Shown here: positions 8,807 to 17,545 of the stretch, piece by piece
Position numbering within the stretch: position 1 is the stretch's first letter
How the letters are laid out: the number at the start of each line of letters is the position of its first letter
Assembly: GCF_001368815.1 (NCBI RefSeq)
Contig: NZ_CTEI01000001.1
Location: 1,116,001-1,180,000 of the forward strand
Direction: 5' to 3'
Length of the DNA: 64,000 bases
Origin: Paraliobacillus sp. PM-2
GTDB lineage: Bacteria > Bacillota > Bacilli > Bacillales > Amphibacillaceae
The notes under the pieces: generated by a model
The model's input: only the letters and a program-made list of their open reading frames with translations
Database searches by the model: none
Told to the model about the DNA's origin: nothing
Position numbers and translations under genes: made by a program

Positions 8807-8842
8807 GAAAGACCCTGATCAACTTAACGATCAGGATCTTTC
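8807..8842 (-). terminator. Hairpin at the 3' end of the SpoVAF-like gene
   Basis: The arms 8807-8820 and 8829-8842 pair over 14 bases with one mismatch. The stop codon lies in the loop. The downstream minus strand is only moderately T-rich (GTTTATTA), so termination efficiency is uncertain. Confidence 0.5.
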
Positions 8843-10275
8843 GGATCTAAAAATGCGGGTCGTTTACTTTTTAATGGAATAGGTGTTCGAACCATAACAT
8901 CAAATAACGCTTTTCCTGAAAATGGAATGAACGGCCAGAAATAACCGGTTTTAAATGTGTTCATTTGAATAAGATATATTAACCAACCCGTTATACCAAT
9001 AACATAACCTTTGACACCAAAAAGAGCTGTCACAAACAATAATACAATTCGAACAATTCGATTTGCTAAACTAAGTTCATAGCTTGGTGTTGCAAATGTT
9101 CCCATCGCGGCAACAGATAAATAAAGTACCACTTCATTTGAAAATAACCCCACATCTACTGCTACTTGCCCTATCATAATAGCAGCAACTAGACCCAAAG
9201 CTGTAGCAAGGGCGGTTGGTGTATGGATGGCAGCCATTCGTAACATATCTATCCCAATTTCTGCTATTAAAAATTGCAACAACAATGGTATAACGCCTAA
9301 CTCCTCAGGACCTAAAAAAGCCAATGAATCAGGTAACAAATTGGGTTGCGATGAAACCAGAAAGTAAAAAGGTAAGATAAAAATGGAAGCAATTACTGCA
9401 AGAAACCTGACAATTCTTAAATATGCACCGACTAACGGCTTTTGTCTGTATTCTTCTGCATGCTGTAGATGGTGCCAAAATGTAGCTGGTACGATCATGA
9501 CACTAGGAGAACCATCAATAATTAAAATAATGTGCCCCTCATACAAATGAGCGGCTGCTGTATCTGGTCTTTCCGTATACCGAATCGTCGGATAAGGATT
9601 CCAATGTCTTCCACTCAAATATTCTTCAATTGTTTTTTCTGCCATTGGCAGACCATCCGTATCAATTTGCTTTAAATGATCTTTTAGTAATTTTACTTTT
9701 CCAGAGTCAGCAATATCTTCAATATAGCAAATACATATATCTGATTTAGACCTTCTTCCAATACTAGTATATTCCATTCGTAAAGACCGGTCTCTAATCC
9801 TTCTTCTAGTCAATGCTGTATTAAAAACAATTGTCTCTACATAACCATCTCTTGATCCTCTTACTACTCTTTCTAAATCTGGCTCTGCTGGACCACGAAC
9901 AGGATAAGTACGTGCATCTATCATTATTATTTTATCTAAACCTTCTACAACCAAAGCTGTAGGACCGGCTAATACTGTGTCACCGGCTGTAATCAAGTCA
10001 TCCTCAGTATCTAATTCAACATAAGGAATATAGGTTCGCAAAAGCTTTAGTAATGTATCAGGTTCTAATTGTTCTTCTTCTAGTTCTGCTAAAAATCGCA
10101 TTAAATAATGTAAAATATCATCTTTAGCGAATCCATCTATTAAAAACATAGACATATTTCTTCCTGCATAATGCAGGTCTAATTGAATGACATCAAAACT
10201 CTGTTCCACACCTAAATAGTCATTTAAAAAATCTACATTTTTTTGGAACGATTTAGTTAGCTTGTTCTTTGCCAC
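8824..10275 (-). CDS. Spore germination protein, GerA/SpoVAF-like
   Basis: This membrane protein of the GerA/SpoVAF family acts in the spore inner membrane during nutrient-triggered germination. The roughly 483-residue protein has a long soluble N-terminal part with the conserved GPAEPDLERVVRGSRDGY stretch and NTALTRRRIRD, then about five to six membrane helices from residue 285. Length fits SpoVAF better than GerAA. The ORF can begin at GTG 10293, but AAGGAG sits 9 bases before GTG 10275, giving MAKNKLTKSF. It is a solitary gene here, not in a spoVA operon. Substrate or partner receptors cannot be inferred. Confidence 0.8.
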   Translation of the reverse strand: MAKNKLTKSFQKNVDFLNDYLGVEQSFDVIQLDLHYAGRNMSMFLIDGFAKDDILHYLMRFLAELEEEQLEPDTLLKLLRTYIPYVELDTEDDLITAGDTVLAGPTALVVEGLDKIIMIDARTYPVRGPAEPDLERVVRGSRDGYVETIVFNTALTRRRIRDRSLRMEYTSIGRRSKSDICICYIEDIADSGKVKLLKDHLKQIDTDGLPMAEKTIEEYLSGRHWNPYPTIRYTERPDTAAAHLYEGHIILIIDGSPSVMIVPATFWHHLQHAEEYRQKPLVGAYLRIVRFLAVIASIFILPFYFLVSSQPNLLPDSLAFLGPEELGVIPLLLQFLIAEIGIDMLRMAAIHTPTALATALGLVAAIMIGQVAVDVGLFSNEVVLYLSVAAMGTFATPSYELSLANRIVRIVLLFVTALFGVKGYVIGITGWLIYLIQMNTFKTGYFWPFIPFSGKALFDVMVRTPIPLKSKRPAFLDPKDPDR

Positions 10276-10458
10276 GGGCAGACACTCCTTCACTTCATAA
10301 GACCTTTTTCAGCTTATCACATATGTAACGAATCTTAAGGTGACTAAGCTAATGTGAGAGTCTACCCATAGCATGTACAGATTAATCAAATCCATACTTT
10401 CATAAGTGAGAAAGCTTGGACATATATATATATTAATTAAAGGGCTGAGGGTGATCAA

Positions 10459-11325
10459 ATGCGCTATCTTTCAATCATAATAACAACATGTATTTTTATA
10501 GGATTCACTTATTGGATACTACAAAAAGAGGAAATAGATACAACCATGAAATATTTCCCATTTGATTCAAATGTGACATTTACTCAGGCAGAGACAAAAC
10601 TACATTTCTTAACTGAATCAAATAAAAATATATATCAAATTGATTGGGAATCCATGTCTGAAGTAGATCAACCTGTTTACTTGCGACAAGATATTTCTCT
10701 ACTATACGTTGACGGCCGATTAAAAGGAATTAAAAGTAAATGGCAAGAAGAAATGCCTATTATAAAGTTAAGAACCACCATAAATGGTGAAGGAAGTAGC
10801 CATTATCAAGCAATTTCGTATCATCATGCAGAGGTACACTACCCTGAAGACGTAATTAAGAGTGTGCAAAAAATGTCAAAGGATGAATTATATATATTTG
10901 ATTCAGCGTATACGCCATTAGAATCGTTTCGAGTTCCAGAAAACAAAAACCAGGAAGAATGGAAAGAGGCGCTAGACCATGCAACGATTCAACAATTACA
11001 TTTACATTGGAAAAAATTAATTGACTATTTTCAACTACCCATGGATGCCTATCATTATGTTCCGTTAACTGTTATTAGCCAATATGAAACAACACCGATT
11101 CCAAATTTAACGATTGAGGAAACACAGAAAGTAATCGCACAGCTATGGGAAGGATTGTATAGTAACTACATCCTTCCTTATGATCAAACAAATTCAACCG
11201 TTAATAGTTTTGTTCCATTAGTCTTATTTGATAAGAAGGGCACTCACTTACGAGTGTTATACCAAGATCAAAATGGAGAGAAAAAACAGTTAATTCAATA
11301 TTATGATTCTTCAAATGTTTCTTGA
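10459..11325 (+). CDS. Hypothetical protein with an N-terminal membrane anchor
   Basis: I do not recognise this 288-residue protein. An N-terminal hydrophobic segment (about residues 4-20) followed by KEE looks like a signal anchor. The rest is soluble, extracytoplasmic and rich in Tyr, Gln and His. No catalytic motif, lipobox or cysteine pattern is evident. GAGGGTGATCAA precedes the ATG. It stands alone on the plus strand, and its 3' end overlaps the convergent gluP gene by 25 bases. Confidence 0.75.
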   Translation: MRYLSIIITTCIFIGFTYWILQKEEIDTTMKYFPFDSNVTFTQAETKLHFLTESNKNIYQIDWESMSEVDQPVYLRQDISLLYVDGRLKGIKSKWQEEMPIIKLRTTINGEGSSHYQAISYHHAEVHYPEDVIKSVQKMSKDELYIFDSAYTPLESFRVPENKNQEEWKEALDHATIQQLHLHWKKLIDYFQLPMDAYHYVPLTVISQYETTPIPNLTIEETQKVIAQLWEGLYSNYILPYDQTNSTVNSFVPLVLFDKKGTHLRVLYQDQNGEKKQLIQYYDSSNVS

Positions 11326-12869
11326 TAAAGCGATGTGAAGGTTTCATTATTAGGACGTAATTCAATTGCTTTTTCTAGTGCCGTTTTGGCTTTTTTCAAT
11401 TCCTTTCGATCAAGGTAAATCAATGCTAAATTATAATGCGCTTCAGGAATTTTATTAGGAGCAATCCGCACTAACTCTTGTAAATCAGACAATGCATTAG
11501 ATGTTTGCTCTAAATAAAGATAGGCATAGGAACGATAAAACAATAATTCTGCTTGATATTTGTTAGGTTCTTGTTCTAGAGCTGTTGTAGCTGTATGAAT
11601 GATTAACTCATAGTCTTCTTGTTGTACGAATTCATTGATGCGTTGTAATTGACGTGAAATTTCAAATTGATTCGCTTTCTGTTGTACCGATTCATTTGAC
11701 AAACCATAATCAACAACTAAAAAAGTTAAGCTAATGGTTACCATTGTTGCGGCAATTTGCTGAAATGATTTTTTCTTTTTTGGAAAATATACAATTGCAG
11801 CAGCAAGAAAGCCACCTAATAATCCACCGATATGAGCACCATTGTCAATTTGAGGAACAACAAGTCCAAATATTATATTGAATAAAATGACACCTATCAC
11901 ATTCCATCCCATTGTTTGAAAAAAGATCCTTTTATGATTTATTCCAAAATACAACAATGCACCAAACAAGCCAAATATTGCTCCAGATGCTCCTGCTGCT
12001 ACTTGTGGACTAAATGCAAAACTTGTAACTCCACCTACTATACCTGCAATAAAATAAATAATGAAGAAACGTGTATTACCATAGATTCGTTCTACAACTG
12101 TACCAACAACATGAAGTGCAAGCATATTCATCATTAAATGCAACAATCCAATATGTAGAAACATCGAAGAGACAATTCGCCACCATTCTCCTCTCAAGAT
12201 AGCGGGATTATACTTAGCTCCATATTCAATTAGCACTTCAGTATCTGTACTTCCTCCTTGCAGTTCTAGCCACAGAAACATAAGAACGTTTAATCCAAGT
12301 ATGACATAGGTAAACAAAGGTTTACCGTATTGAAACACTCTTTGTCTATCTCTTTGTTGTTTATTATAACTCGTGACTAACTTAGCACGTAATTGCTGGG
12401 TCATACGCTCTTGTTCCCAAATATTTTCTGGTGATTCTATTTGTATTTGATCTATTTCTAATGCACGGAAAAATCTACTTTGCTCCAGTTGCCGATTTTC
12501 TTTATCTATATAAAAAGTTTCAATCTCTTTAAATTTATGATGGCGTAACTTAGAGGGGTATTTTAGATCTTCCCAATCATCTACAGGAGCGTATTGAGAG
12601 ACGTAGACATTGTATAATTTAATATGACGCCCTAAGAAATGTGGGGCAAGTTTTTCACTTTGATAAATCGTATGTTTATAATCTGCTTTTAATTGGTTTT
12701 TCCAATCAAATCCAGATTGTGTTAAACGTATAACTTGATTTTCGTATCTATTTTTTCTTTGTAACCATACTTCTGTTTGACTCTTATGTATGTATACTAT
12801 TTCAAATTTTTCATGGTCAACTAAGTGATTGACTAATTGATAAAAATAAAATAGATTGTCTATTTGCAT
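11301..12869 (-). CDS. gluP: Rhomboid intramembrane serine protease GluP (YqgP) with TPR tail
   Basis: This rhomboid protease cleaves membrane-protein substrates; in B. subtilis it works with FtsH in quality control and Mg/Mn homeostasis. The 522-residue protein has an N-terminal soluble domain (1-180) and a rhomboid core of six to seven helices (about 184-400). Catalytic Ser295 is in GASG and His346 in GAHIGG, with HIGLLHLMMNM upstream. A C-terminal TPR-like region (about 405-520) follows. GGGGGAGG precedes the ATG. Length is slightly above B. subtilis YqgP. Confidence 0.93.
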   Translation of the reverse strand: MQIDNLFYFYQLVNHLVDHEKFEIVYIHKSQTEVWLQRKNRYENQVIRLTQSGFDWKNQLKADYKHTIYQSEKLAPHFLGRHIKLYNVYVSQYAPVDDWEDLKYPSKLRHHKFKEIETFYIDKENRQLEQSRFFRALEIDQIQIESPENIWEQERMTQQLRAKLVTSYNKQQRDRQRVFQYGKPLFTYVILGLNVLMFLWLELQGGSTDTEVLIEYGAKYNPAILRGEWWRIVSSMFLHIGLLHLMMNMLALHVVGTVVERIYGNTRFFIIYFIAGIVGGVTSFAFSPQVAAGASGAIFGLFGALLYFGINHKRIFFQTMGWNVIGVILFNIIFGLVVPQIDNGAHIGGLLGGFLAAAIVYFPKKKKSFQQIAATMVTISLTFLVVDYGLSNESVQQKANQFEISRQLQRINEFVQQEDYELIIHTATTALEQEPNKYQAELLFYRSYAYLYLEQTSNALSDLQELVRIAPNKIPEAHYNLALIYLDRKELKKAKTALEKAIELRPNNETFTSLYQETFEES

Positions 12870-12964
12870 CCTACCTCCCCCTTTTAACTACCTTACAACT
12901 ATTGTACCATTAACCAATATAATAAAAGAAGGAAATGCATGAAAAACATCTCCTTCAGACTCCT

Positions 12965-13150
12965 TTATTTTGTTGGTTGAAATAGATCAGATACCACTTG
13001 TTCTCTTACTAAAGGTAGTCGCATACCTATTGCTACGATCATTTTTCGAATAAGGGTGATTGCCAAAAGTGAATTAATAATTTTATATCTCTTACTAAAA
13101 AGCAACGCACCACCAAAAGCTAGGCCAATGATCCACCAAGCATTACGCAT
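12965..13150 (-). CDS. yqgO: Small YqgO-like membrane protein
   Basis: This is a 61-residue protein with one clear hydrophobic segment (WWIIGLAFGGALLF) and a second amphipathic region, of unknown function. The longer frame from 13201 is less likely, because GGAAGGAAG lies 8 bases before ATG 13150. Position between gluP and yqgN and the size match B. subtilis YqgO. That synteny is the main support. Confidence 0.65.
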   Translation of the reverse strand: MRNAWWIIGLAFGGALLFSKRYKIINSLLAITLIRKMIVAIGMRLPLVREQVVSDLFQPTK

Positions 13151-13207
13151 ATTGATCGCTTCCTTCCATATTTTTATTCTACTATAGCTTTCCACGATCA
13201 AGCTAAA

Positions 13208-13759
13208 TTATGAGCATACAATTAATTCATTAATTGAAATATCAAATGGTTCAACAGGAATGGAACGAATTAATTGTTCAGACCATGCTAAAGAAATGGT
13301 AGTTCCCTTAAAATTTTCTAAAAAACGGTCATAATAACCACCACCATGACCAATTCGATAATGATTGTAATCAAAAACAAGTCCGGGGACAATTACTAAA
13401 TCAATACAATCAGATGAAATCTCTATCGTCTGATTAGGGTCTGGTTCTTGTAATTGGTAGTAAACTGTTTCTAGTTGGTTAAAGTCTTCTAATTGATAAA
13501 ATATTAAATGCTTTTGTTTAGGATAGCATTTGGGAACGACAACTTTCTTCCCTTGTTTCCAAGCTTCTTCTATTATTGGTTTTGTATCCCATTCGTAGCC
13601 TTGTGAAATGGTTAAACCAATAATTTCAGCTTGATTCCAATCTGGAGTAACCCACAATTTGCTATACAATTTTTCTTGAATTATTTGCTTTTTTTCCTGA
13701 GATAGTTGTATAAGCTTTTGTTTCGTTTCTTCGCGTAAAACGGATTTCTGATTGACCAT
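13208..13759 (-). CDS. yqgN: 5-formyltetrahydrofolate cyclo-ligase
   Basis: This enzyme converts 5-formyl-THF plus ATP to 5,10-methenyl-THF, salvaging a storage form of one-carbon folate. The 183-residue protein carries the C-terminal family signature RIGHGGGYYDRFL and VPGLVFD. The frame opens at GTG 13783, but GGGGAGG lies 8 bases before ATG 13759, giving MVNQKSVLRE. It is probably co-transcribed with yqgO and gluP. Confidence 0.93.
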   Translation of the reverse strand: MVNQKSVLREETKQKLIQLSQEKKQIIQEKLYSKLWVTPDWNQAEIIGLTISQGYEWDTKPIIEEAWKQGKKVVVPKCYPKQKHLIFYQLEDFNQLETVYYQLQEPDPNQTIEISSDCIDLVIVPGLVFDYNHYRIGHGGGYYDRFLENFKGTTISLAWSEQLIRSIPVEPFDISINELIVCS

Positions 13760-13808
13760 TCCCTTTCCCTCCCCATTTATCACTTAATGAATACAACTTA
13801 ATAAAATG

Positions 13809-13842
13809 CAAAAAAACCCTCACCTAAATCGGTAAGAGTTTT
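13809..13842 (-). terminator. rpmG terminator
   Basis: On the minus strand the complements of 13831-13842 and 13813-13824 pair over 12 positions, including G-U pairs, around a 6-base loop. A run of seven U follows. It lies directly after the rpmG stop. Confidence 0.8.
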
Positions 13843-13851
13843 ATTATCGTA

Positions 13852-14001
13852 CTATTTTGTTTCACGATGAAGCGTATGTTTTTTCAAACGTGGACAATAT
13901 TTTTTCAATTCCAAACGTTCTGGGTGTTTACGTTTATTTTTTGTAGTAATATAATTGCGATCACCAGTTTCAGTGCAAGCAAGTGTAATATTTACGCGCA
14001 T
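13852..14001 (-). CDS. rpmG: 50S ribosomal protein L33, zinc-independent type
   Basis: This 49-residue ribosomal protein starts [17 protein letters not shown] and ends TLHRETK. The zinc ribbon is broken: Cys9 and Cys36 remain, but positions 12 (Thr) and 39 (Leu) are not Cys, as in the C-minus class of L33. TGGAGGGAT precedes two consecutive ATG codons (14004 and 14001). The second matches the usual N-terminus. The longer upstream frame is not supported. Confidence 0.95.
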   Translation of the reverse strand: MRVNITLACTETGDRNYITTKNKRKHPERLELKKYCPRLKKHTLHRETK

Positions 14002-14062
14002 CATTATCCCTCCAAACTGTTCAACTATCTTCAATTTAAAAATATCATCTTCAGACTTATTT

Positions 14063-14091
14063 ATATTATCAAATCTACCAAAATAATTCAA
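14063..14091 (-). promoter_or_regulatory. Putative sigma-A promoter of rpmG
   Basis: On the minus strand the -35 is TTGAAT (14086-14091), the spacer is 17 bases and the -10 is TAATAT (14063-14068). It lies about 60 bases before the L33 start codon. Confidence 0.6.
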
Positions 14092-14190
14092 GCATATCTG
14101 TAATGTAATCAGATATTTTTCTAATATATTGTTCTGATTCGACAAATTGTGTTATAACTAAGGTTGAAAAGAAACGGGAGGGGACAGTTT

Positions 14191-14550
14191 GTGTTATTCG
14201 CATTAATTAGTATAGGCGTTGTTGCTATTGTTTTAATGATAGTATCTTTTTTCGTTAATGATCGTTTTAAACAAATAGAAAATCAAGTAGAACAAATTTC
14301 TCTAACAGCATTACAAGATACTTATCAAATGAAAAAAAAGATAAAAATCTTAGAAGAAGAGCTTTTGACAGATGAGATAACCAGTTTAGATTTACAAAAA
14401 CCCAATCTAACACCCACAATGAAACGAGTTACACAAATGTATGAATCGGGCGAGTCAATATCTAATATTGCCAAATTAACAAACTTAAGTGAGTATGATG
14501 TTTATACTTTAGTTAAACAATTCTCTAAAGATAGAGGCGTTAAGCAATGA
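14191..14550 (+). CDS. Membrane-anchored protein with C-terminal HTH-like segment
   Basis: This 119-residue protein starts MLFALISIGVVAIVLMI, a single N-terminal membrane helix. A charged coiled-coil-like region with EEELL follows. The C-terminal segment ESGESISNIAKLTNLSEYDV has the spacing of a helix-turn-helix of the recombinase/Sigma-70 region 4 type. GGGAGG lies 9 bases before GTG 14191, favouring it over TTG 14164. The stop overlaps the start of the next gene as ATGA. Function unknown. It sits at the yqzD/yqzC position beside the pst operon. Confidence 0.75.
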   Translation: MLFALISIGVVAIVLMIVSFFVNDRFKQIENQVEQISLTALQDTYQMKKKIKILEEELLTDEITSLDLQKPNLTPTMKRVTQMYESGESISNIAKLTNLSEYDVYTLVKQFSKDRGVKQ

Positions 14551-15062
14551 AACAAATATTACGCTCATTTGCAGCCGGATTACTGACAGCAACTCTAATT
14601 TTAAGTGTGATTTATCTTATCGAAAAAAATGAAACAAGTCAAAATAAAGAAAATACGTTAACAACCAATCAAATGAAACAAGCGCTTGAAACACAGGGAT
14701 ATATCATTTCAGCTGATTCAGATGTGACTCAAAAAGAAGATGAGCATTATGAGACAGAGAAAGAATCGGACAAATTAAATGAACCAGTGGTGGAAGAAAA
14801 CAACCAAAATAGCGAACCAGAGGAAGTACGTATTTTTACGCTGACCATTGAACCGGGTATGACTATTTCTGAAGTAGCAGAAAAATTAGTTCATGCTAAA
14901 ATTATACAAAATAAAAATGCTCTCACTACCTATTTACAGGAAAATAATTATGCAACGAACATACAAATTGGTAACTTTGAATTAACAAGTAAAATGAGTA
15001 TCGAAGAAATATCTAATACAATTGCCAATCAAAACGAAAGCAGCAGGCTAGGACAATCCTAA
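14547..15062 (+). CDS. Short MltG/YceG-like protein lacking the catalytic domain (YqzC type)
   Basis: This 171-residue membrane-anchored protein has an N-terminal helix (about 7-25) and an acidic low-complexity linker (about 55-95). Its C-terminal domain has TIEPGMTISEVAEKL and the spacing of the LysM-like N-terminal subdomain of endolytic transglycosylase MltG. The MltG catalytic lysozyme-like domain with its Glu is missing, so enzymatic activity is unlikely. Similar truncated proteins occur beside pst in Bacillaceae. It is translationally coupled to the upstream HTH-like gene. Confidence 0.7.
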   Translation: MKQILRSFAAGLLTATLILSVIYLIEKNETSQNKENTLTTNQMKQALETQGYIISADSDVTQKEDEHYETEKESDKLNEPVVEENNQNSEPEEVRIFTLTIEPGMTISEVAEKLVHAKIIQNKNALTTYLQENNYATNIQIGNFELTSKMSIEEISNTIANQNESSRLGQS

Positions 15063-15079
15063 CCTGCTGCTTTCGTTTT
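15031..15079. terminator. Bidirectional terminator between the MltG-like gene and phoU
   Basis: The arms 15031-15047 and 15063-15079 form a 17-bp perfect stem (core CGAAAGCAGCAGG), with a small inner stem TAGGA/TCCTA in the loop. A-tract and T-tract flank it. The stop codons of both convergent genes overlap it. Confidence 0.9.
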
Positions 15080-15737
15080 ATTCGTTTAAATCTAAGGATT
15101 GCCCTTTTACTAAATACATAATATTTTCAGCTATATTTGTTAAATGATCTCCAAATCGCTCAATGTATCTTCCACTGAATGCCATTTGCATAATTAATTG
15201 AATCTTTTGGGGATTTGTGGCCGTTTCTTCTAATAGCTCTTTTAATACATTTGCATACATGCCATCGATTAAATCATCTAATTCAGATAATTTTTTAGCT
15301 AGAGAAATATCCGCTTCCCGATATGATTCTATTGCTAAATCTATCATACGAATAGCAACTTCACGCATTTCATCGAGTGCTGGGTGAATCGTTAAATCAT
15401 GCTTCTCACCTAAATGCAGCGTTGATCGTGCAATATTTTTTGCATTATCCGCCATTCGTTCTAAATCTGACGCCGTACGAATAGCGACAATTAATTTGCG
15501 CAAATCAGAAGCTACGGGTTGTTGGCGTGCAATTAAAAGAATAGATGTTTCATTAATATCTAAATCAATTTTATCTAATTCTTTATCTGCATCAATTACC
15601 TCTTCTGCAGCTTTAATATCTGCTTGATACAAAGCAGTTACAGAATCATTCAGTTGTTTTTTTGCTTTTTGAGCTAATAAAATAACTTTATTCTTTACCT
15701 CTTCTAACTCCAATTCAAATTGCTCTCTTGCGACCAT
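15078..15737 (-). CDS. phoU: PhoU, phosphate signalling/transport regulator
   Basis: This cytoplasmic helical protein links the Pst transporter to phosphate control. The 219-residue protein has two PhoU three-helix repeats with the metal-binding E/DxxxD motifs, for example RTASDLERMADNAKNIAR and GRYIERFGDHLTNIAENI. It is the last gene of pstS-C-A-B-phoU. B. subtilis 168 lacks phoU in its pst operon, so this is a difference from that model. AAGGGGG lies upstream of the ATG. Confidence 0.94.
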   Translation of the reverse strand: MVAREQFELELEEVKNKVILLAQKAKKQLNDSVTALYQADIKAAEEVIDADKELDKIDLDINETSILLIARQQPVASDLRKLIVAIRTASDLERMADNAKNIARSTLHLGEKHDLTIHPALDEMREVAIRMIDLAIESYREADISLAKKLSELDDLIDGMYANVLKELLEETATNPQKIQLIMQMAFSGRYIERFGDHLTNIAENIMYLVKGQSLDLNE

Positions 15738-15807
15738 TGGATTACGTGCCCCCTTCTACCAATTTCTCTTGAATTAGGTATGACAACCTTTAAAGCTTGC
15801 ATCACTT

Positions 15808-16647
15808 CTAGCCAAAACGCCCTGTGATATAATCCTCTGTTCGTTTATCCTTTGGTGTTGAAAACAACGTATTTGTATCTGAAAATTCAACTAGTTCCCC
15901 GTTTAACAAAAAGGCTGTATAGTCAGAAATACGTGCTGCTTGTTGCATATTGTGTGTCACAATTACAATAGAATAATCTTTTTTCAATTCTTGAATAAGC
16001 TCTTCTACTTTCAATGTTGATTTTGGATCAAGTGCGGAAGTTGGTTCATCCATGAGTATGACGTCTGGTTCAATTGCCAGGCACCTGGCGATACATAGAC
16101 GTTGTTGCTGTCCTCCTGATAGACCATACGCATTTTCTTTTAAACGATCCTTTACTTCATCCCATATATACGCACCACGTAAACTTTTCTCTACAATTTG
16201 ATCAAGTATTTTTTTATTTTTTATACCATGAATTTTAGGTCCATATGCAATGTTCTCATAGATCGATTTAGGAAAAGGATTTGGCTTTTGAAACACCATT
16301 CCAACATTTGTTCTTAACTCTTCCACTTTAAATGACCGATCTAAAATATTTTTATAACGATACGTTATTGTTCCAGATGTTTTTACACCTTGCACTAACT
16401 CCACCATACGATTTAATGTTTTTAGATAGGTTGATTTTCCACAACCTGAAGGGCCAATGATTGCTGTTACTTTCTTTTCATATATTGGTAAATTTATGCT
16501 TTTAAGTGCTTGTGTTGAATTATACCATAAATTTAAATCTTGCGTATGAAATACTACTTTGTTATTTTCTTTGTTTGTATCGTTCATTCTATCTGCATTG
16601 TGATTCATTTGTTTATCCTTCCCTTTCTTCTCTATTACCAAGCTCAT
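15808..16647 (-). CDS. pstB: PstB, phosphate ABC transporter ATPase
   Basis: This ATPase energises high-affinity phosphate import. The 279-residue protein has Walker [10 protein letters not shown] (65-73), the ABC signature LSGGQQQR near 176 and Walker B VILMDE near 196-201, followed by SALDP. The N-terminal 30 residues are a polar extension. ATG 16647 has GAGGTGA upstream, but ATG at codon 14 also has a good RBS, so the true start may be shorter. There is a single pstB, unlike the pstBA/pstBB pair of B. subtilis. Confidence 0.95.
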   Translation of the reverse strand: MSLVIEKKGKDKQMNHNADRMNDTNKENNKVVFHTQDLNLWYNSTQALKSINLPIYEKKVTAIIGPSGCGKSTYLKTLNRMVELVQGVKTSGTITYRYKNILDRSFKVEELRTNVGMVFQKPNPFPKSIYENIAYGPKIHGIKNKKILDQIVEKSLRGAYIWDEVKDRLKENAYGLSGGQQQRLCIARCLAIEPDVILMDEPTSALDPKSTLKVEELIQELKKDYSIVIVTHNMQQAARISDYTAFLLNGELVEFSDTNTLFSTPKDKRTEDYITGRFG

Positions 16648-16660
16648 CGTCTCACCTCAA

Positions 16661-17545
16661 TTAATACCTTTGTTGGAATTTATTACGAATAATAATTGCT
16701 ACTGAGTTTAATAAGAACAACATAACAAGCAATACGATAATTGTGGCTGAAGCTAAGTAAGCATATTCATCAACTAAAGAAGAATCAATTGTCCAGTAGT
16801 AAATCTGCATTGGTAAAACAGTAAATTTATCAAAAATCCCACCCGGGAATGGCAGTAACAATGCAGGAATCCCTAACACAACTAGTGGCGCCGTTTCACC
16901 AATAGCACGAGATAATGCAAGAATGGTTCCAGTTAAAATACCCGGTAAAGCCGCTGGTAAAATAATGTTTTTAACTGTTTGCCATTTGGTAGCTCCCAAT
17001 CCATAAGAAGCCTCACTAAAATGTTGTGGTACTGCGCGAATTGCTTCCTGACTAGAAACAATAACAATTGGTAAGATTAACAATGACATCGTCAAACCAC
17101 CAGCTAAGACAATATTTCCAAAATCAAGTGCACGAACGAAAATGGTCATGCCTAAAATACCATAAACAATAGATGGAACACCTGCCAAATTCGCTATATT
17201 CGTTTGAATGATTTGTTGAAAACGACCTTTTGAAGCATATAATTCATTATAAATGGCTGTACCTATACCAAGAAACATGGTTACAGGTACTACAACAGCC
17301 ATTAGCCACAACGTTCCCAATATTGCCCCCATAATTCCTGCTCTATCTGGGTTTGTAGAAAGTTTACCTGTTAGAAAATTTAAATCAATATAACTTATCC
17401 CTTCTGTTAGCACACGTATAATTAAAACAGCAAGAACAATCAATCCAAATAATGTAGCTAAGAGAAATACTGATTTTAAAATATTGTTTAATATCAACCT
17501 TGTCCCCATTTTATTTTTAACTTTTTCCGCATCTATATATTTCAT
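16661..17545 (-). CDS. pstA: PstA, phosphate ABC transporter permease
   Basis: This is one of two permease subunits of the Pst importer. The 294-residue protein has six predicted membrane helices. The EAA-loop motif (EASYGLGATKWQTVKNIILP) contacts PstB. AAGGAGG lies 8 bases before the ATG, inside the end of pstC. The two genes abut with no intergenic base. Confidence 0.95.
   Translation of the reverse strand: MKYIDAEKVKNKMGTRLILNNILKSVFLLATLFGLIVLAVLIIRVLTEGISYIDLNFLTGKLSTNPDRAGIMGAILGTLWLMAVVVPVTMFLGIGTAIYNELYASKGRFQQIIQTNIANLAGVPSIVYGILGMTIFVRALDFGNIVLAGGLTMSLLILPIVIVSSQEAIRAVPQHFSEASYGLGATKWQTVKNIILPAALPGILTGTILALSRAIGETAPLVVLGIPALLLPFPGGIFDKFTVLPMQIYYWTIDSSLVDEYAYLASATIIVLLVMLFLLNSVAIIIRNKFQQRY

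Noticed and set aside
10276-10458. SigG promoter for the SpoVAF-like gene
   Set aside because: Several near-matches exist but none fits both -35 and -10 with proper spacing.
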